A stretch of 64,000 nucleotides of DNA from Acrocarpospora corrugata (GCF_009687845.1 NZ_BLAD01000046.1:123870-187869), one strand, 5' to 3'. Shown: positions 39,192-48,465, counted from the stretch's first letter. Notes: generated from the sequence alone by a model not told the origin. Numbers and translations: made by a program.

Positions 39192-39830
39192 ATGAGCTAT
39201 ACGGGAGAGGTGGCCAAGGGCGGCCCCGCCGACGTGCGGGAGCTGGCCGGGCTGACCATCGCCAAGATCGAGGTCGGGGATTTCGGGAACAACGCCTACC
39301 TGCTGCGCTGCACCGAGACCGGGGACGGCCTGCTGATCGACGCTGCCGCCGAGGCCGACCGGCTGCTGGAACTCATCGGCGACGTGCCGATCAGCTCGAT
39401 CGTCACCACCCACCAGCACCAGGACCACTGGCTGGCGCTGGCCGAGGTGGCCAAGGCGACCGGCGCGACCCCCATCGCGCACGCGCAGGACGCGCCCGCG
39501 CTGCCGGTCCGCTCCCGCGAAGTGGAGCACGGGGACCGGATCGCGCTCGGCGTGCTCAGCCTGGAGGTGGTGCACCTGCGCGGGCACACGCCCGGCTCGA
39601 TCGCGATCCACTACCCGGGGCACGTCTTCACCGGCGACTCGCTGTTCCCCGGCGGCGTGGGCAACACCCAGAAGGACCCGGAGCGTTTCGACCAGCTGTA
39701 CGCCGACGTGGTGGAGCGGATCTTCGACCGGTATCCGGACGAGACCTGGGTCTACCCGGGCCACGGCAAGGACACCACGCTCGGCGCCGAGCGCCCGGCG
39801 CTGCCGGAGTGGCGCGCCCGCGGCTGGTAG
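39192..39830 (+). CDS. Metallo-beta-lactamase-fold hydrolase (glyoxalase II-like)
   Basis: 212 residues. Metal motif THQHQDHW gives His74, His76, Asp78 and His79; GHTPGSI, GDSLF and YPGHG supply the remaining ligands. Compact size and motif order suit a glyoxalase II or mycothiol-thioester hydrolase. Starts 37 bp after the mycothiol-type isomerase, so a shared role in thiol-conjugate metabolism is reasonable. Confidence 0.85.
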   Translation: MSYTGEVAKGGPADVRELAGLTIAKIEVGDFGNNAYLLRCTETGDGLLIDAAAEADRLLELIGDVPISSIVTTHQHQDHWLALAEVAKATGATPIAHAQDAPALPVRSREVEHGDRIALGVLSLEVVHLRGHTPGSIAIHYPGHVFTGDSLFPGGVGNTQKDPERFDQLYADVVERIFDRYPDETWVYPGHGKDTTLGAERPALPEWRARGW

Positions 39831-39839
39831 CCGCGGGCG

Positions 39840-39875
39840 GGGAATGGGGTCCGGCCCGATACGGACCCCATTCCC
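39840..39875. terminator. Bidirectional terminator between the hydrolase gene and pssA
   Basis: Perfect 14-bp stem (39840-39853 with 39862-39875) and an 8-nt loop, filling the gap between the two convergent stops. Confidence 0.75.
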
Positions 39876-40742
39876 TCAGATGGAGCTGCGCTCCTTGCGC
39901 TGGGAGCGCTTGAACATCAGCACCCGCAGCGGGATGGCCGACACGATGGCGATCTGCATGATCGCGCCGACCTGGATGAGCTCGTCGCCCCCGGCCAGGC
40001 CGGCGGCCCAGATGGTCAGGCAGGCGACGTTGATCATCATCCAGCCGAGCACCACGGCCGCCAGGTTGCCCTTCGGCTTGGGGTACTCGACCCGGCTGAC
40101 CATCAGCCAGGCCACCGCGAAGATGCCGCCGATCGTCCACACCGTCGGCTGGAACAGCAGCACGATCGACACCACGGTCATCGCGCCCATCGGGATCGGC
40201 AACCCCATGAAGTCGCCGCTCTTGGTCTTCACGCAGGCGAATCTGGCCAGCCGGATGACCCCGGCCAGCAGCACCGAGGCCGCCGCCGCGAGCACCAGCC
40301 AGAGGGGCAGCCGTTCGGCGAAACCACCCCAGATGACCACCATGAAGGCGGGCGCGAAGCCGAAGCTGATCACGTCGGCCAGGTTGTCGAGTTCAGCGCC
40401 CATCGCGGACGCGCGGAACCGGCGGGCCACCAGGCCGTCGAACAGGTCGCAGGTGGCGCCGATCAGGAGCAGCACCACGGCGGTGCCGAAGAAGCGGGGG
40501 TCCGGCTCGAACTTGCCGTCCGACTTGAGCTGGTCGATCGCCGAGTAGGCGAGCACCACCACGGACAGGAAGCCGGACAGGGCGTTGCCGAGCGAGAGCG
40601 AGTCGGCGGCGGAGAGCCGGAACGCCTTGCCCACCGGGCCGCGGGGTTCCTCGGGCTCCTCGATCGCCTCGATCGGGCCGTCGATGGGGGCCTCGATGGA
40701 CCAGCCCCCCGTGCCTCTCGCCCCGAGATCAGGCGCGGTCAA
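39876..40742 (-). CDS. pssA: CDP-diacylglycerol-serine O-phosphatidyltransferase
   Basis: 288-residue membrane enzyme that makes phosphatidylserine, the substrate of the upstream decarboxylase. The CDP-alcohol phosphotransferase signature is complete: Asp99-x2-Asp102-Gly103-x2-Ala106-Arg107-x7-Gly115-x3-Asp119-x3-Asp123. An acidic N-terminal tail of about 40 residues precedes some eight hydrophobic helices. TTG start lies 14 nt inside the end of psd, indicating tight coupling of phosphatidylethanolamine synthesis. Confidence 0.94.
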   Translation of the reverse strand: MTAPDLGARGTGGWSIEAPIDGPIEAIEEPEEPRGPVGKAFRLSAADSLSLGNALSGFLSVVVLAYSAIDQLKSDGKFEPDPRFFGTAVVLLLIGATCDLFDGLVARRFRASAMGAELDNLADVISFGFAPAFMVVIWGGFAERLPLWLVLAAAASVLLAGVIRLARFACVKTKSGDFMGLPIPMGAMTVVSIVLLFQPTVWTIGGIFAVAWLMVSRVEYPKPKGNLAAVVLGWMMINVACLTIWAAGLAGGDELIQVGAIMQIAIVSAIPLRVLMFKRSQRKERSSI

Positions 40743-41373
40743 TGCGGGTCACCCCAGCCACCGTCTTGTCGCCCACGGTGACCGCGGGCCGGATCCCCTC
40801 CGGCAGGTAGAGGTCGACCCGGGAGCCGAGCCGGATGAGCCCGACCCGCTCCCCCTGGGCGACCTTGGTCCCGGCCGGGACGTAGGGGATGATCCGGCGC
40901 GCCACCGCGCCCGCGATCTGCACCATCTCGATGTCGCCGAGCGGGGTGTCGAAGTGCCACACCACCCGCTCGTTCTTGTCGCTGTCCTTGTTGAAGGCCG
41001 GCGTGAACCCGCCGGAGACGTGCTCGACCGAGGTCACCGTGCCCGCGGCCGGGGCCCGGTTGACGTGCACGTCGACCGGGCTCATGAAGATCGCCACCCG
41101 GGTCCTGCCGTCCTCCCAGGGGTCGATGCTCTGCACCACGCCGTCGGCGGGCGAGAGCAGCCGGCCGAAGCCGGGCGTACGCTCCGGGTCGCGGAAGAAC
41201 CAGAGCATGCCGCCGGTGAGCGCGGCCAGCGGCACCGCCGCGAACGCCCACTTGGCGGATCTCCGGGAGAGGACGGCTGTGACGGCCGCCGCCGCGGCGG
41301 TCGGAGCCAGCCACGGGGACACCCCGCGCGCCAGCCGTACCTGCGCGCGAGGACTAACAGAATCGTTCGACAC
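40729..41373 (-). CDS. psd: Phosphatidylserine decarboxylase proenzyme
   Basis: 214 residues, the short (type II, Psd-B-like) form. It has two membrane-proximal hydrophobic helices near the N-terminus, the HVNRAPAAG segment with active-site His, and the self-cleavage site LGS at 182-184, where Ser184 becomes the pyruvoyl group. Makes phosphatidylethanolamine from the PssA product. GTG start. Its promoter should lie in the 122 bp before TerC, which hold no other feature. Confidence 0.95.
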   Translation of the reverse strand: MSNDSVSPRAQVRLARGVSPWLAPTAAAAAVTAVLSRRSAKWAFAAVPLAALTGGMLWFFRDPERTPGFGRLLSPADGVVQSIDPWEDGRTRVAIFMSPVDVHVNRAPAAGTVTSVEHVSGGFTPAFNKDSDKNERVVWHFDTPLGDIEMVQIAGAVARRIIPYVPAGTKVAQGERVGLIRLGSRVDLYLPEGIRPAVTVGDKTVAGVTRIDRA

Positions 41374-41495
41374 TGGGAGCCTTTGTACTCTTTTGCGACT
41401 AGGGACCGTAATGTGACTTAACTACCTATGTTACCGATCCCACCGTCTTTACACGGCCACAACGAGACAAGCAAAGCGCCTTGCCGGTCGATGCG

Positions 41496-42470
41496 CTAGT
41501 GCTGCTCCGCTTCGGCGGGTGCGGCGAGGGCGTCCTTGCGGGACTTCATCAGGCTCAGCACGGTGGTCACGACCATGGTCACGATGATGACACCCAGCGA
41601 GACCGAAATGGGAATCTCCGGGGCCCACGAGACCGTGTCATGCGCGGCTTCCAGGACGAGCTTGGCTCCGATGAAGGCGAGAATGAACGCGAGACCGTAG
41701 CTGAGGTACACCAGTCGCTGCAGCAGTCCGCCCAGCAGGAAGTAGAGCTGACGCAGGCCCATCAGGGCGAAGGCGTTGGCGGTGAAGACGATGAAGGCGT
41801 CCTGGGTGAGGCCGAAGATCGCGGGGATGGAGTCGAGCGCGAAGAGCAGGTCGGTGGTGCCGATCGCGATCATCACGATGAGCATCGGGGTGACCATGCG
41901 CTTGCCGTCGATCTTGACGATCGTCTTGTGCCCGACGAAGTCCGGGGTGGTGCGGAACCAGCGGCGGGCCGCCCGCAGCAGGATGTTCTCCGCGAAGTCG
42001 TCCTCGTGCTTGCCGTGGTCGCGGATCAGGGTGTACGCCGTGTAGACCAGGAAGATGCCGAAGACGTAGAACAGCCAGTGGAACTCGTTCAGGGCGGCGG
42101 CGCCGATGGCGATGAAGATGCCGCGCATCACCAGCGCGATCAGGATGCCGATGAGCAGCACCCGGTGCTGGTACTCCTTCGGCACCGCGAACCGCGACAT
42201 GATGATGAAGAAGATGAACAGGTTGTCGACGCTGAGGCTGTATTCCGTCAGATAGCCCGCGAAGAACTCACCGGACTTGGTGGGTCCGGCGAAGATCAGC
42301 AACCCGATGCCGAAGAGCACGGCCAAGGCCACGTAGAAGCCGACCCAGAAGCCCGCTTGGCGGAGCGAGAACTCTTTCGCCTCGCCGCGGTCCACGATCC
42401 ACAGGTCGAAGGCGAGGATGACCAGCAGGCCGACGATGACGGCGGCCCAACCCCAGGCAGGAATGTTCAC
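41496..42470 (-). CDS. TerC/Alx-family integral membrane protein, probable Mn2+ exporter
   Basis: 324 residues, about nine transmembrane helices. The SLSVDNLFIFFIIMSRFAVP and LLFALDSIPAIFGLTQDAFIVFTAN motifs carry the membrane acidic residues typical of TerC and Alx. Members export manganese or load it onto secreted enzymes. GTG start; the Shine-Dalgarno GGAGGGG lies about 9 nt upstream and can be hidden by the riboswitch. The riboswitch supports a manganese role over tellurite resistance. Confidence 0.92.
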   Translation of the reverse strand: MNIPAWGWAAVIVGLLVILAFDLWIVDRGEAKEFSLRQAGFWVGFYVALAVLFGIGLLIFAGPTKSGEFFAGYLTEYSLSVDNLFIFFIIMSRFAVPKEYQHRVLLIGILIALVMRGIFIAIGAAALNEFHWLFYVFGIFLVYTAYTLIRDHGKHEDDFAENILLRAARRWFRTTPDFVGHKTIVKIDGKRMVTPMLIVMIAIGTTDLLFALDSIPAIFGLTQDAFIVFTANAFALMGLRQLYFLLGGLLQRLVYLSYGLAFILAFIGAKLVLEAAHDTVSWAPEIPISVSLGVIIVTMVVTTVLSLMKSRKDALAAPAEAEQH

Positions 42471-42481
42471 AGCGATAAACC

Positions 42482-42516
42482 CCTCCGGCGCGCGCGACAG
42501 TACACACTGCCGGAGG
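42482..42516 (-). promoter_or_regulatory. Shine-Dalgarno sequestering hairpin of the terC riboswitch
   Basis: The 3' strand of P1 (CCTCCGGC, 42516-42509) is a perfect 8-bp complement of GCCGGAGG (42489-42482), which contains the terC ribosome-binding site. The two structures are mutually exclusive: ligand-bound P1 frees the site, and apo RNA hides it. Confidence 0.75.
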
Positions 42517-42633
42517 TCTCTCCCGCCCGCCGGACACCTACTGAGACTTGTCCGGGCAGACCAACGGCCCCGGGCTCTAAAGCCGTGATGACGGGACCGT
42601 CACGAAGGGATACTCCCCCCCAACGGCTTCAGT
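42506..42633 (-). ncRNA. yybP-ykoY-like manganese riboswitch
   Basis: On the minus strand, P1 pairs ACTG-GCCG (42633 to about 42623) with CGGC-CAGT (42513 to 42506). Within it lie GGGGGGAGTA, CCCGTCATCACGG, GGCCGTTGGTC, CCGGACAAG-GTGTCCGG and GAGAGACC, in the order I know for this Rfam family in actinobacteria. It is located 36 nt upstream of a TerC gene, the classical target. Boundaries were set from the P1 pairing. Confidence 0.82.
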
Positions 42634-42715
42634 ATAGAGATCCCACCGAACCTGACCTAACGTTGGGGCCCTGTTCTTCGTGGAACCACCCTGACCAACC
42701 CTTTACTCAGGGCTT

Positions 42716-43774
42716 TCATTCCCGGATCCCGGCATAGACCCGGAGCACGGCCTGGACCGCGTCCGCCTCGGTGGGCAGGTTCCGCCCGCGCTCGGCCGCC
42801 GCCGCCCGGAGCTTCCCGGCCAGGCCCGGCTCGCCGAGGATCCGCCCGACCGCGTCCCGGATGGCCGCGCCGTCCCCCGGGGGCACCAGCAGAGCCGCGT
42901 CTCCGACCATGTCCGGAATGCCGCCCACGCGGGTCGACACGATCGGGACGCCCGCCCGGAGCGCCTCGTGGACCGACAGCGGCTGCCCCTCCCAGCGACT
43001 CGGCACCACGAAGACGGCCGCGGCGCGCAGCAGATCCCCCACGTCCCCGCGATTGCCCAGCAGGCGGACCGGCAGGCTCTCCGCCGCGATCCGCTCTTCC
43101 AGTTCCGCCCGCAGCGGCCCTTCTCCGGCGACCACGAACAGCACCTTCTCCGGGTACGGCCCGGCCGCCGCAGAAAGCAGCACCTCCAGGCCCTTCTGCT
43201 GGGCCAGCCGGGCCACGGTCAGCACGACGGCCCCCTCGCCCAGCTCCCGCCGGACCTCTTCGGGCGAGCGTCCGCCGCCGCCCAACTCCGGCGCGGGCAC
43301 GACGGCCGCGCCCACCCGGCGGGCCCCGAGTTCCCGCATCCGCTCGCCCAGATCGGGCGAGACCGCCAGAACCCGGTCGGCCCGCCGGGCGACCACCCGC
43401 TCCAGGACCCCGTAGACGGCTCCCACGGCTCCCCCGGCGGTCAGGGCGTTGTGCAGGGTGACGACCAGCCCCGGCGGGCCGGCGAGGGCGGCGAGGGCGC
43501 CGGCGCGGAGGCCGTGCGCGTGGACGACGTCGGCGTCGCGGGTCAGGCGGCGGAGCTCGCGGACGGTACGGAGGTCGTTGAGCGGATGCGGGCGGTCGGA
43601 GAAGGACAGGGCGGCGAAGGCCGCCCCGGTCCCGGTGAAGCCGAAGTCGGCCTGGGTGGCGGGCGGGCCCGCCACCAGGACGTCGTGGCCCGCGCCGGTG
43701 AGCCCCCCGGCGAGGGTCCGCACATGCCTGGCGACGCCGCCGGAGCTGGTGCCCAGGACCAGGACGATCCTCAT
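42716..43774 (-). CDS. Glycosyltransferase family 4-type
   Basis: 352 residues, GT-B fold: N-terminal LGTSSGGVARHVRTLAGGL acceptor region, VVHAHGLRAG, and the C-terminal donor site with VARLAQQKGLEVLL, a VVPSRWEGQPLSVHEALRAGVPIVSTRVGGIPDMV block and the EX7E acidic pair. ATG overlaps the murJ-like stop by 4 nt. In this operon an envelope sugar donor or lipid-linked acceptor is likely, but neither can be named. A much longer ORF in the same frame upstream is only antiframe reading of murJ. Confidence 0.88.
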   Translation of the reverse strand: MRIVLVLGTSSGGVARHVRTLAGGLTGAGHDVLVAGPPATQADFGFTGTGAAFAALSFSDRPHPLNDLRTVRELRRLTRDADVVHAHGLRAGALAALAGPPGLVVTLHNALTAGGAVGAVYGVLERVVARRADRVLAVSPDLGERMRELGARRVGAAVVPAPELGGGGRSPEEVRRELGEGAVVLTVARLAQQKGLEVLLSAAAGPYPEKVLFVVAGEGPLRAELEERIAAESLPVRLLGNRGDVGDLLRAAAVFVVPSRWEGQPLSVHEALRAGVPIVSTRVGGIPDMVGDAALLVPPGDGAAIRDAVGRILGEPGLAGKLRAAAAERGRNLPTEADAVQAVLRVYAGIRE

Positions 43775-45372
43775 CGCGGGGTGCCCTTTCTGCTGAGGAG
43801 GGTCCGGAGGTCGCCCCGGTCGATGGCGGCGGCGACGAGAGTTCCCGCGGCCAGCGCGACGAGCCCGGCGACCGCCGTTTCCAGGACGCTCGGCCACAGC
43901 GGCCGCGGGCCGAACAGGGCGACGACGGCGGATCCGGCCAGGTAGGCGGTGCCGCCGCCCAGTACGGCGGCCAGTCCGGCCCGGGGGACGCCGATGAGCG
44001 CCGCCGGGCCGTACGCCCGGCGTACCGAGAGCAGCAGGAGCAGACCGGCCACGCTCATGCCGGCCGCCTGCCCGAGGGCGAGGCCGCCGAGCTTCCACGG
44101 CTGCGGGAACGCCAGCGAGAAGGCGGTCTGGGCGGCGATGACGATCAGCCAGCCGGTCACCAGGTCGCGGGCGGCGGGGCGGCCGTGGCCGTCGGCGTAC
44201 AGGACCCGGCTGAGGTGGGCGGTCAGGCCGTAGCCGAGCAGGCCGGGGGCGAACAGGGCGATGGCGCGGGCGAACTCGGGGACCGTGACGGCGGTCTCGG
44301 CCTGCCGGAGGAAGACGGAGGCGATGGGGGTGGCGGTGGCGGCGAGGGTGCCGGCGGCCAGGCCGGAGACGAGCAGGACGACCCGGGTGGTGCGGGCGGC
44401 CAGGGCGGTGAACCCGGCCCGGTCGCCGCTCTCGGCCCGCGCGGACAGGACGGGGAAGGCGCTGGTCGCGATGGGGACGGCGAGGACCGCGTAAGGGACG
44501 AGGTAGATCGCCCAGGCGTAGTTGTACGCGGCGATCTGCCCGGATCCGGCCTGGTTGGCGAGTTTCACCACGACGGCCATCGCGACCTGCTGGGCCAGCA
44601 GCGCGCTCAGCCCGGCCAGCGCCAGCGTCCTGACCTGGGCGGCCACTCCGGCGGGGAAGCGAAGGGTGGGCCGCCAGCGGAGCCTCAGCCGGGCGGCAGG
44701 GCCGAGCACGGTGACGACGAGGGCGACCACGCCGAGGGTGGTGCCGGCCGAGAGGGCCAGTTCGGCCGCTTCCGGCACCGCGCCGGGCTGGGTCTGGTGC
44801 TCGCTGAGCGGGACGAACAGCAGATAGGCGACGATGACCACCAGGCTGGACAGCAGCGGGGCCAGCGCCGGCCCGGCGAAGCGGCGGTGCGCCTGGAGGA
44901 CGCCGTAGAGGACGACGGCGACGCCGTACAGGGCGATCTGCGGGGCGAAGACGACCAGCATCCGGGTCGCGGTCGCGATCACCGCCGCCGGGTCGCAGCT
45001 CGCCAGGTCGCCGACGAAGAAACTCACGACCGGACCGGCCAGCAGGGCGGTGAGCAGGCTCAGCGGGATCAGCAGGACCAGCACCCAGGTGAGCAGCGCC
45101 GAGGCGATCCGGCTCACCTCGTCGGCGGCCCCGCGCCCGGCGGCGCCGGCCAGCACGGGCACGACCATGCCCGCCAGCGCGCCGCCCACCACGATCTCGA
45201 AGATCAGGTTCGGGATCTGGTTGGCCGTGTAGTACGCGGTGGACAGGCACGCCGTGCCGACCGTGCGCGCGAAGACGAGCTGCTTGCCGAACCCGGTGAC
45301 GCGGCCCAGGATCGTGATGACCCCGATGAGGAGCGCGGCCCCGGCCACCCCCTGCCCGAGGCGTGTGATCAT
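43771..45372 (-). CDS. MurJ/MviN-like lipid II flippase family protein
   Basis: 533 residues, about 14 transmembrane helices, MATE-like MviN fold. The start MITRLGQGVAGAALLIGVITILGRV and the AYYTANQIPNLIFEIVVGGALAG segment are typical of actinobacterial paralogues in this locus. It may flip lipid II or another undecaprenyl-linked precursor; the neighbouring MraY-like transferase and glycosyltransferase favour a lipid-linked saccharide. The stop overlaps the glycosyltransferase ATG. Confidence 0.87.
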   Translation of the reverse strand: MITRLGQGVAGAALLIGVITILGRVTGFGKQLVFARTVGTACLSTAYYTANQIPNLIFEIVVGGALAGMVVPVLAGAAGRGAADEVSRIASALLTWVLVLLIPLSLLTALLAGPVVSFFVGDLASCDPAAVIATATRMLVVFAPQIALYGVAVVLYGVLQAHRRFAGPALAPLLSSLVVIVAYLLFVPLSEHQTQPGAVPEAAELALSAGTTLGVVALVVTVLGPAARLRLRWRPTLRFPAGVAAQVRTLALAGLSALLAQQVAMAVVVKLANQAGSGQIAAYNYAWAIYLVPYAVLAVPIATSAFPVLSARAESGDRAGFTALAARTTRVVLLVSGLAAGTLAATATPIASVFLRQAETAVTVPEFARAIALFAPGLLGYGLTAHLSRVLYADGHGRPAARDLVTGWLIVIAAQTAFSLAFPQPWKLGGLALGQAAGMSVAGLLLLLSVRRAYGPAALIGVPRAGLAAVLGGGTAYLAGSAVVALFGPRPLWPSVLETAVAGLVALAAGTLVAAAIDRGDLRTLLSRKGTPR

Positions 45373-45376
45373 GCGG

Positions 45377-46228
45377 TCATCGGGGAACCGGCCGCCGGCC
45401 CAGCAGGTCGATCCGGTTCAGCACCGGGTTCCCGGCGATGACCTTGGTGAAGCTGACCTTCTCCGAGGCGGCCGTCAGCCCGACCACGACCCCGAGCACG
45501 CCCAGCCTGGCCGGGCGGCCGAGCCGGGCCGAGGCGGCCAGTCCCAGCAGCGCGCCCATCGCGTTGGCTCCGGCGTCGCCCAGCATCGCCCGCTCGGCCA
45601 GGTCCTCGGGCAGCAGCGCCAGGGCGGCCCCCAGCGGGACGGCGGCGAGGGCGGCGGCGGCCGGGCGGGAGCCGTACAGCGAGGCGGCGAGCAGCGGGGC
45701 ACCGGTGAGCAGGCCCACCTTGATCGCCCGTCCCGGGCGCAGGTCGAAGAGGTTCGCCAGGTTGGCGCCGCCCGCGATGATCGCCCCGTTGACGAGGACG
45801 TCGGCGCGGGAGCCGCCGGCCAGGGCGGCGGAGGTCAGGCCGACCGCGCCGATCCCGGCGATCTTCACGGCGCCGCTGGTGACCTCGCCGCGGGCCAGCG
45901 CGGTCAGATGGCCCTTGAAGCCCTTCGAGGCCGTGCTGCCGTAGATGTCGTCGTATCCGCCCAGCACGCCGCTGCCGACGCCCGCCAGCACGGCGGCCGC
46001 GCGGGCGCGCGGCGGAAGGCCGGGGGTGAGCGCGGCGGCCAGGCCGGCGGCGGCCACGTAGGCGGGGCCTTCGAGGAGGGTGATCGGCTCACCCCGGTGG
46101 TTGGTGCGGGTCCACGTCTTCTCCTCGCCGACCGGGGGACGGCGGCGGAAGACGGAATAGGCGGCGCGGGCCGCGACGGCCCCGATCGCGACGCCGGATA
46201 TGGCGGCCAGCCAGGAGCGATTGCCCAC
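45377..46228 (-). CDS. MraY/WecA-like polyprenyl-phosphate sugar-1-phosphate transferase family protein
   Basis: 283 residues, about nine hydrophobic segments. Family motifs: a GGYDDIYG Asp pair, ANLFDLRPGRAIKVGLL and GDAGANAMGALLGLA. Shorter than MraY (about 360), with some loops reduced, so activity is uncertain. Common in actinobacteria between the SteB and MurJ-like genes. May supply a lipid-linked sugar to the downstream flippase and glycosyltransferase (inference). Confidence 0.78.
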   Translation of the reverse strand: MGNRSWLAAISGVAIGAVAARAAYSVFRRRPPVGEEKTWTRTNHRGEPITLLEGPAYVAAAGLAAALTPGLPPRARAAAVLAGVGSGVLGGYDDIYGSTASKGFKGHLTALARGEVTSGAVKIAGIGAVGLTSAALAGGSRADVLVNGAIIAGGANLANLFDLRPGRAIKVGLLTGAPLLAASLYGSRPAAAALAAVPLGAALALLPEDLAERAMLGDAGANAMGALLGLAASARLGRPARLGVLGVVVGLTAASEKVSFTKVIAGNPVLNRIDLLGRRPVPR

Positions 46229-46252
46229 AGCGCGAGTCCTAACGGTTGGAGG

Positions 46253-47221
46253 TCAGCCGCCCGTAGCCACCGGGCTGGGGCTGGCGCTGGGGGTCGGCGC
46301 GAAGGCCGTCGCCCCGCTGCCGATCCCGTACGCCCCGGAACGGCCTGCGTGCTGCTCCCGCAGAGCGTAGACGAGCGCGACCCGGCCCGAGGGCAGATCG
46401 AGTGTGTCGACGGTGGACACCTGCGAGGCTTCGTCCCCCGAGTCGAGCACCGCCGCGATGACCCCACCGGTCCCTGACGCGGTGGCCGTCCCGGCGACCA
46501 CGGTGCCGAGCGAGCCGTTGTCCAGCGCCCCCGCCACCGCCACGATCGCGCCGTTCTGCGCGTCCGCGTCGTCCCCCTCGTACGGCGTGGCCGGCGCCAC
46601 CACGACGGCCAGCGTCGCCCGCTTGGACGGATCGTCCGACATCGCGATGAACCCGCCCTCCTGGAACACCTGGAGCACCGCCGAGGTGGCCGTGTTCACC
46701 GTGCCCGCCGACAGCGGCGTGTTCGTCACCAGCGCGCTCGCCAGCACCTGCCCCGCCTTGTCGTACGGCGTAGCCCCCTCGGCGAACACCGTCCCGATCG
46801 GCGACAGCTGCGCGGCCAGCCCGTCCAGCACCCCGGTCTGCTCCGCCGAGAGGAACTTGTCGGTCAGCGTGATCCGCCCGGTGTAGGTCCCCCCGGCCCG
46901 CTCGATCACTTCCCGCACCTGGTCCCGCAGCCCGCTCGGCGCGCCGGGGGCCTCCACCACCAGCACATGCTCCCCGGCGAGGTTCCCCTGGACCAGCTCG
47001 GGGGTGGCGTCGGACACGAACGCGTTGTTGCCGTCCTCCCGGGCCTGCAGCGCCGCGATCTGGTCGCGCTGGTCCTGGTTCATCTTCTTGATGCTCTCCG
47101 CGGTCGCCTGCGTCGAGCGGATGATCGGGTTCTGCAGGACGGTGCTGCCCAGCACGATGCCCACCGTCAGCGCCAGGAAGATGGCGACGATGGAGACGAG
47201 GTGATACCGAAAATCGATCAC
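46253..47221 (-). CDS. steB: SteB/MctB-like protein
   Basis: 322 residues. One N-terminal transmembrane helix (IDFRYHLVSIVAIFLALTVG) and a large outside domain with a coiled coil (about 30-60). Known as MctB, linked to copper export in Mycobacterium tuberculosis, and as SteB, partner of SteA at the division site in Corynebacterium. The GTG start overlaps the steA stop by 4 nt, which favours the SteA partnership. Ends in a Pro/Ser-rich tail. Confidence 0.85.
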   Translation of the reverse strand: MIDFRYHLVSIVAIFLALTVGIVLGSTVLQNPIIRSTQATAESIKKMNQDQRDQIAALQAREDGNNAFVSDATPELVQGNLAGEHVLVVEAPGAPSGLRDQVREVIERAGGTYTGRITLTDKFLSAEQTGVLDGLAAQLSPIGTVFAEGATPYDKAGQVLASALVTNTPLSAGTVNTATSAVLQVFQEGGFIAMSDDPSKRATLAVVVAPATPYEGDDADAQNGAIVAVAGALDNGSLGTVVAGTATASGTGGVIAAVLDSGDEASQVSTVDTLDLPSGRVALVYALREQHAGRSGAYGIGSGATAFAPTPSASPSPVATGG

Positions 47222-48414
47222 GAGAAGAGTCCGACCACCCAGAAGATGAAGCCGTTCCACGTGTCCTGCAGCCCGTCCAGCCAGATCTTGCCGACCGGCG
47301 CGACGAACAGCACCACCCCGATGGTGACCAGCGTGGTGGCGACGAGAAGCAGCAGGGACGCGGTGGAGATGCGGCTGCGATAGAGCCTGCTGACGCCCTT
47401 GGCGTCGATGAGCTTGCTGCCCAGCCGGAGCCGGGTGAGAAACGTGCTGGCCATGCCGGCCCGGCCCTTGTCCAGGAACTCGATCAGGGTGGCGTGGGTG
47501 CCGACGGCGACGATCAGCGAGGCGCTCTTCTCGTCGGCCAGCAGCATCGCGATGTCCTCGCTGGTGGCCGCCGCCGGGAACAGCACCGCGTCGTGACCCA
47601 GCTTGTGGACCCGCTCCAAGCCGGGCGCCCGCCCGTCCCGGTAGGCGTGCACGACCAGTTCGGCCCCACAGGTGATCGCCCGGTCCGTGACCGAGTCGAA
47701 GTCACCGACGATCACGTCCGGCTTGTATCCCGCTTCGAGCAGCGCGTCCGCACCGCCGTCCACGCCGACCATGATCGGCCGATACTCCCTGATGTACGGC
47801 CGGAGCGCCGCCAGATCCTCCTTGTAGTGGTACCCCCGGACCACGATGAGCACATGCCGCCCGTCCATGACCGTCTCGATGTCGGGCACGCCGACGCCGT
47901 CGATGAGCAGGTCCCGCTCGCGCCGGACATACTCCATCGTGTTCACGGTGAACGCCTCGATCTGGACCGAGAGCCCGGCGCGGGCCTCGGTCATGGCGGC
48001 CTCGACGGAGTCGGTCGTGCCGATCTCGCCCTTGCCCGCGGGCTCCTCGCCGAGATAGACGACGCCGTCGTGCACCCGGACCAGGTCGCCGTCGCGCACC
48101 ACGTCGAACAGCTCGGGGCTGGCGTTGTCGACGAGCGCGACGCCCGCCTCCAGCAGGATCTGCGGCCCGAGATTGGGGTAGCGGCCGCTGATGCTGCTGG
48201 CCACGTTCACCACGGCCGCGGCACCGCATGCCACCAACGCCTCCGCGCTCACCCGGTCGACGTCAACGTGATCGATAATCGCGATCTCCCCGGCCTTGAG
48301 GCGCTTGGTCAGCCTCTTGGTCCGCCGGTCGATTCTCGCCACTGCCGTCACCCCGGGAAGGTCGTTGACCTTCCTGCGGCGGAGGCCCGGAACCTTCACG
48401 CTCGGGACCTTCAT
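47218..48414 (-). CDS. steA: SteA, cytokinetic ring/thiamin pyrophosphokinase-like protein
   Basis: 398 residues. The central VGVDGGADALLEAGYKPDVIVGDFDSV matches thiamin pyrophosphokinase-type nucleotide-binding folds; the C-terminus has a transmembrane helix (about 345-370) and an amphipathic end. In Corynebacterium SteA works with SteB in septum formation. ATG 48414 chosen after GGCAGG; an in-frame ATG three codons upstream is possible. First of the steA-steB-transferase-murJ-GT operon. Confidence 0.88.
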   Translation of the reverse strand: MKVPSVKVPGLRRRKVNDLPGVTAVARIDRRTKRLTKRLKAGEIAIIDHVDVDRVSAEALVACGAAAVVNVASSISGRYPNLGPQILLEAGVALVDNASPELFDVVRDGDLVRVHDGVVYLGEEPAGKGEIGTTDSVEAAMTEARAGLSVQIEAFTVNTMEYVRRERDLLIDGVGVPDIETVMDGRHVLIVVRGYHYKEDLAALRPYIREYRPIMVGVDGGADALLEAGYKPDVIVGDFDSVTDRAITCGAELVVHAYRDGRAPGLERVHKLGHDAVLFPAAATSEDIAMLLADEKSASLIVAVGTHATLIEFLDKGRAGMASTFLTRLRLGSKLIDAKGVSRLYRSRISTASLLLLVATTLVTIGVVLFVAPVGKIWLDGLQDTWNGFIFWVVGLFS

Positions 48415-48465
48415 CGTGACCATCCTGCCAGAGCGAACGACCATGACGGCCCGACACCCCGGCAC

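Noticed and set aside
42716..45250. 844-codon minus-strand frame
   Set aside because: Only its last 352 codons are the glycosyltransferase; the rest is murJ read in the wrong frame.
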